DNA of 6,948 nt from Methanoregulaceae archaeon (GTDB lineage Archaea > Halobacteriota > Methanomicrobia > Methanomicrobiales > Methanospirillaceae): assembly GCA_013331415.1 (NCBI GenBank), contig DUGL01000152.1, positions 1 to 6,948 on the forward strand, in the 5' to 3' direction. The position numbers and the translations under genes were made by a program. The notes below the pieces were generated by a model. That model did not search any database. It was not told where the DNA came from and saw nothing but the letters and a program-made list of their open reading frames with translations. How positions within the stretch are numbered: the stretch's first letter is position 1; each line of letters starts with the position of its first letter. Of the stretch, positions 5,726-6,948 are shown in pieces.

Positions 5726-6676
5726 TCATTCCGGACAGAAGTAAAAGACACCCCTGTCTTCCCGCTGGCTCACCACGGGGGTCATCACCTCCAGGTCACG
5801 GAGGATCTTCTGCACCTCGCTCCTGTGGAGCCCGAACAATGCCGCAATATCCTCGACGGTCGATGGCCGCCGTTTGAGGAGCTCATGCACCCGGGAAACG
5901 AGGTCAGAGCCTGCATCAGCACGATGGTTCAGGTGTGACGGGCCGTAACTGACCGGTTTGACCGCTTCCACTCCGGTCAGTCCGAGCGTATCCCGTACCT
6001 GTGCCAGTTCCCCGGCTGTTGCAGGACGTACCCAGCCTTCACTGCCAGGACGGTCAAGGGTGTTGAGCTGGACCCTGTCCGGATGTATCTGTGCAATGGC
6101 AGCGCGGAGACCCGCAATATCCGTGGGATTGGTATTGATACCCGGTATGATGAACACCTCAAGCCAAATCTCTCCGGTATAGTCTCTCCGGAACGCTTCG
6201 AGACCCGAGACTATTTTCCCGAGTGAGAGGTCGGGAACCGGCCGGTGGATAACCCGGAAGGTCTCCTCGGTCCCCGCGGAGAGGGTGGGGAGTACGACAT
6301 CGGTGGGGAGGAGTGCCTCCCTCACCTCCGGTTGCCAGAGGAGACTGCCGTTGGTAAGGATCGCGACCCGGTATGAAGGATAGGTGCTCCTGATGAACCG
6401 GATAACCTCCCCTATGGAGAGCGAGAGGGTGGGCTCTCCTGAACCGGAAAAGGTGACAAAATCAAGGACAGGTGCTCCCGAGAGGTAGTCGTCGAGCTCG
6501 GAGAGTACCTCACCAGCCGGGAAAAACTCTGTGCGCCGGAGCGTTTTTACGGTGGTGAGCCCGCACTCGCAGTACACGCAGTCAAAACTGCAGGTCTTGA
6601 AGGGGACGAGGTCCACCCCCAGTGAGCAGCCAAGCCGGCGGGAATGGACCGGGCCGAAGAGATGAGTGTAGTGCAT
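5726..6676 (-). CDS. Radical SAM protein (COG0731-like) with C-terminal winged-helix domain
   Basis: This 316-residue enzyme begins with FGPVHSRRLGCSLGVDLVPF, typical of a group of small archaeal and bacterial radical SAM proteins related to the wyosine-synthase-like COG0731. The 4Fe-4S motif is C29-x3-C33-x2-C36, with an extra cysteine at 38. The SAM-binding GEP segment is FSGSGEPTL (76-84), and ILTNGSLL (106-113) and VFIIPGINTN (174-183) are further barrel strands. Residues from about 259 to the end look like a winged helix (VHELLKRRPSTVEDIAALFGLHRSEVQKILRDL), which suggests nucleic-acid binding or an in-built regulatory domain. The substrate is unknown. It is too short and unlike Taw1/TYW1 to call it a wyosine enzyme. 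The ATG has only weak purines before it, and a mini-ORF ends 8 bases upstream. It converges on cofH with a 4-bp gap. Confidence 0.85.
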   Translation of the reverse strand: MHYTHLFGPVHSRRLGCSLGVDLVPFKTCSFDCVYCECGLTTVKTLRRTEFFPAGEVLSELDDYLSGAPVLDFVTFSGSGEPTLSLSIGEVIRFIRSTYPSYRVAILTNGSLLWQPEVREALLPTDVVLPTLSAGTEETFRVIHRPVPDLSLGKIVSGLEAFRRDYTGEIWLEVFIIPGINTNPTDIAGLRAAIAQIHPDRVQLNTLDRPGSEGWVRPATAGELAQVRDTLGLTGVEAVKPVSYGPSHLNHRADAGSDLVSRVHELLKRRPSTVEDIAALFGLHRSEVQKILRDLEVMTPVVSQREDRGVFYFCPE

Positions 6677-6684
6677 CGGACTCT

Positions 6685-6735
6685 CTATTCCCTGATGTCC
6701 AGAAGGATACTCCCCTGTGATATGACAGGATGCAT
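6685..6735 (-). CDS. Possible 16-codon mini-ORF upstream of the radical SAM gene
   Basis: An ATG at 6735 preceded 8 bases upstream by AGGAGG opens a short frame, MHPVISQGSILLDIRE, ending with TAG at 6687-6685. That stop is 8 bases before the radical SAM ATG, which has no good ribosome-binding site of its own. The geometry would allow coupled re-initiation. The peptide resembles nothing I recognise, and chance is a real possibility. Confidence 0.3.
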   Translation of the reverse strand: MHPVISQGSILLDIRE

Positions 6736-6743
6736 GTGCAATT

Positions 6744-6749
6744 CCTCCT
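6744..6749 (-). promoter_or_regulatory. Strong ribosome-binding site overlapping the DUF1805 stop
   Basis: AGGAGG on the minus strand overlaps the TAG stop of the upstream DUF1805 gene. It is 8 bases before ATG 6735 and 67 bases before the radical SAM ATG, too far to serve the latter directly. Confidence 0.45.
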
Positions 6750-6948
6750 ACGAGAGGAGATCGAGCGCCTCTCGTCCGCTCATACCAGCTGCGACACCGA
6801 GTTCTCCTGCGGCCTGGTTCGCCTCCTTTATCACACCGGCAAGGAGGTCCTCCAGGGTCCTGATGGAGTCACTCCGGACAGGGCGCACCCGTGCTGCAGG
6901 GTAGCCGAAATTCCCGAGTGCAGCAACATCAAATGCGCCGCATCCCAC
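6748..6948 (-). CDS. DUF1805 (YunC-like) protein, C-terminal part, cut by window edge
   Basis: The visible 66 residues read CGAFDVAALG near the window edge, then TLEDLLAGVIKEANQAAGEL and end with GMSGREALDLLS. This closely follows the C-terminal pattern of DUF1805 proteins such as Bacillus YunC (about 100 residues), including the CGALDVALL and GMSGREAL motifs. The biochemical role of the family is not known to me. The frame is open to the edge. The GTG at 6948-6946 falls in the middle of the conserved domain, so the true start lies outside the window with about 35-40 residues missing. It is on the same strand as the radical SAM gene, 71 bp upstream, and could share its transcript. Confidence 0.8.
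   Translation of the reverse strand: MGCGAFDVAALGNFGYPAARVRPVRSDSIRTLEDLLAGVIKEANQAAGELGVAAGMSGREALDLLS

Noticed and set aside
6677..6751. Upstream extension of the radical SAM gene
   Set aside because: The frame is open upstream but holds no ATG, GTG or TTG start in this stretch, and the product already begins at the usual family N-terminus.
6746..6948. Complete small gene starting at GTG 6948
   Set aside because: The homology pattern starts mid-domain at the window edge, so this is a truncated view of a longer gene.

Overview
The window looks like a moderately GC-rich stretch of a euryarchaeal methanogen chromosome, most likely Methanomicrobiales or a close relative. Three genes support this. 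There is a small (exonuclease) subunit of the archaeal D-family DNA polymerase, a CofH-type radical SAM enzyme of coenzyme F420 synthesis, and an archaeal type I signal peptidase that uses a Ser/His/Asp site. Start sites look archaeal: some carry GGAGG or GGTG ribosome-binding sites, while others have short or weak leaders. The order-level placement is an inference from protein sequence alone. No mobile element, CRISPR array, rRNA or tRNA was found.

Layout from left to right. Positions 64-2103 (minus) encode a membrane-bound ion-pumping pyrophosphatase (hppA). Upstream of it, also on the minus strand, is DNA polymerase II small subunit DP1 (2197 to about 3594). The two are separated by a 93-bp spacer holding an AT-rich terminator-like hairpin, a TATA-like element and a set of three alternating inverted half-sites. 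A divergent spacer (about 3595-3747) follows, with a perfect 14-bp palindrome next to a TATA-like element. It separates DP1 from a plus-strand pair, signal peptidase I (3748-4629) and cofH (4639-5721), which lie 9 bp apart and are probably co-transcribed. cofH meets a minus-strand radical SAM gene with a C-terminal winged-helix domain (5726-6676), tail to tail with only 4 bp between the stops. Upstream of the radical SAM gene is a 16-codon mini-ORF with one of the best ribosome-binding sites in the window, then the 3' part of a YunC-like DUF1805 gene that runs off the right edge.

The genes are mostly housekeeping: energy conservation, replication, secretion and cofactor synthesis. They do not form one pathway. 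I see no convincing undescribed multi-gene system. What is worth a second look is mainly non-coding or small: the triple half-site array ahead of hppA, the palindrome in the divergent promoter region, the mini-ORF ahead of the radical SAM gene, and the divergent sequence of the CofH-like enzyme.
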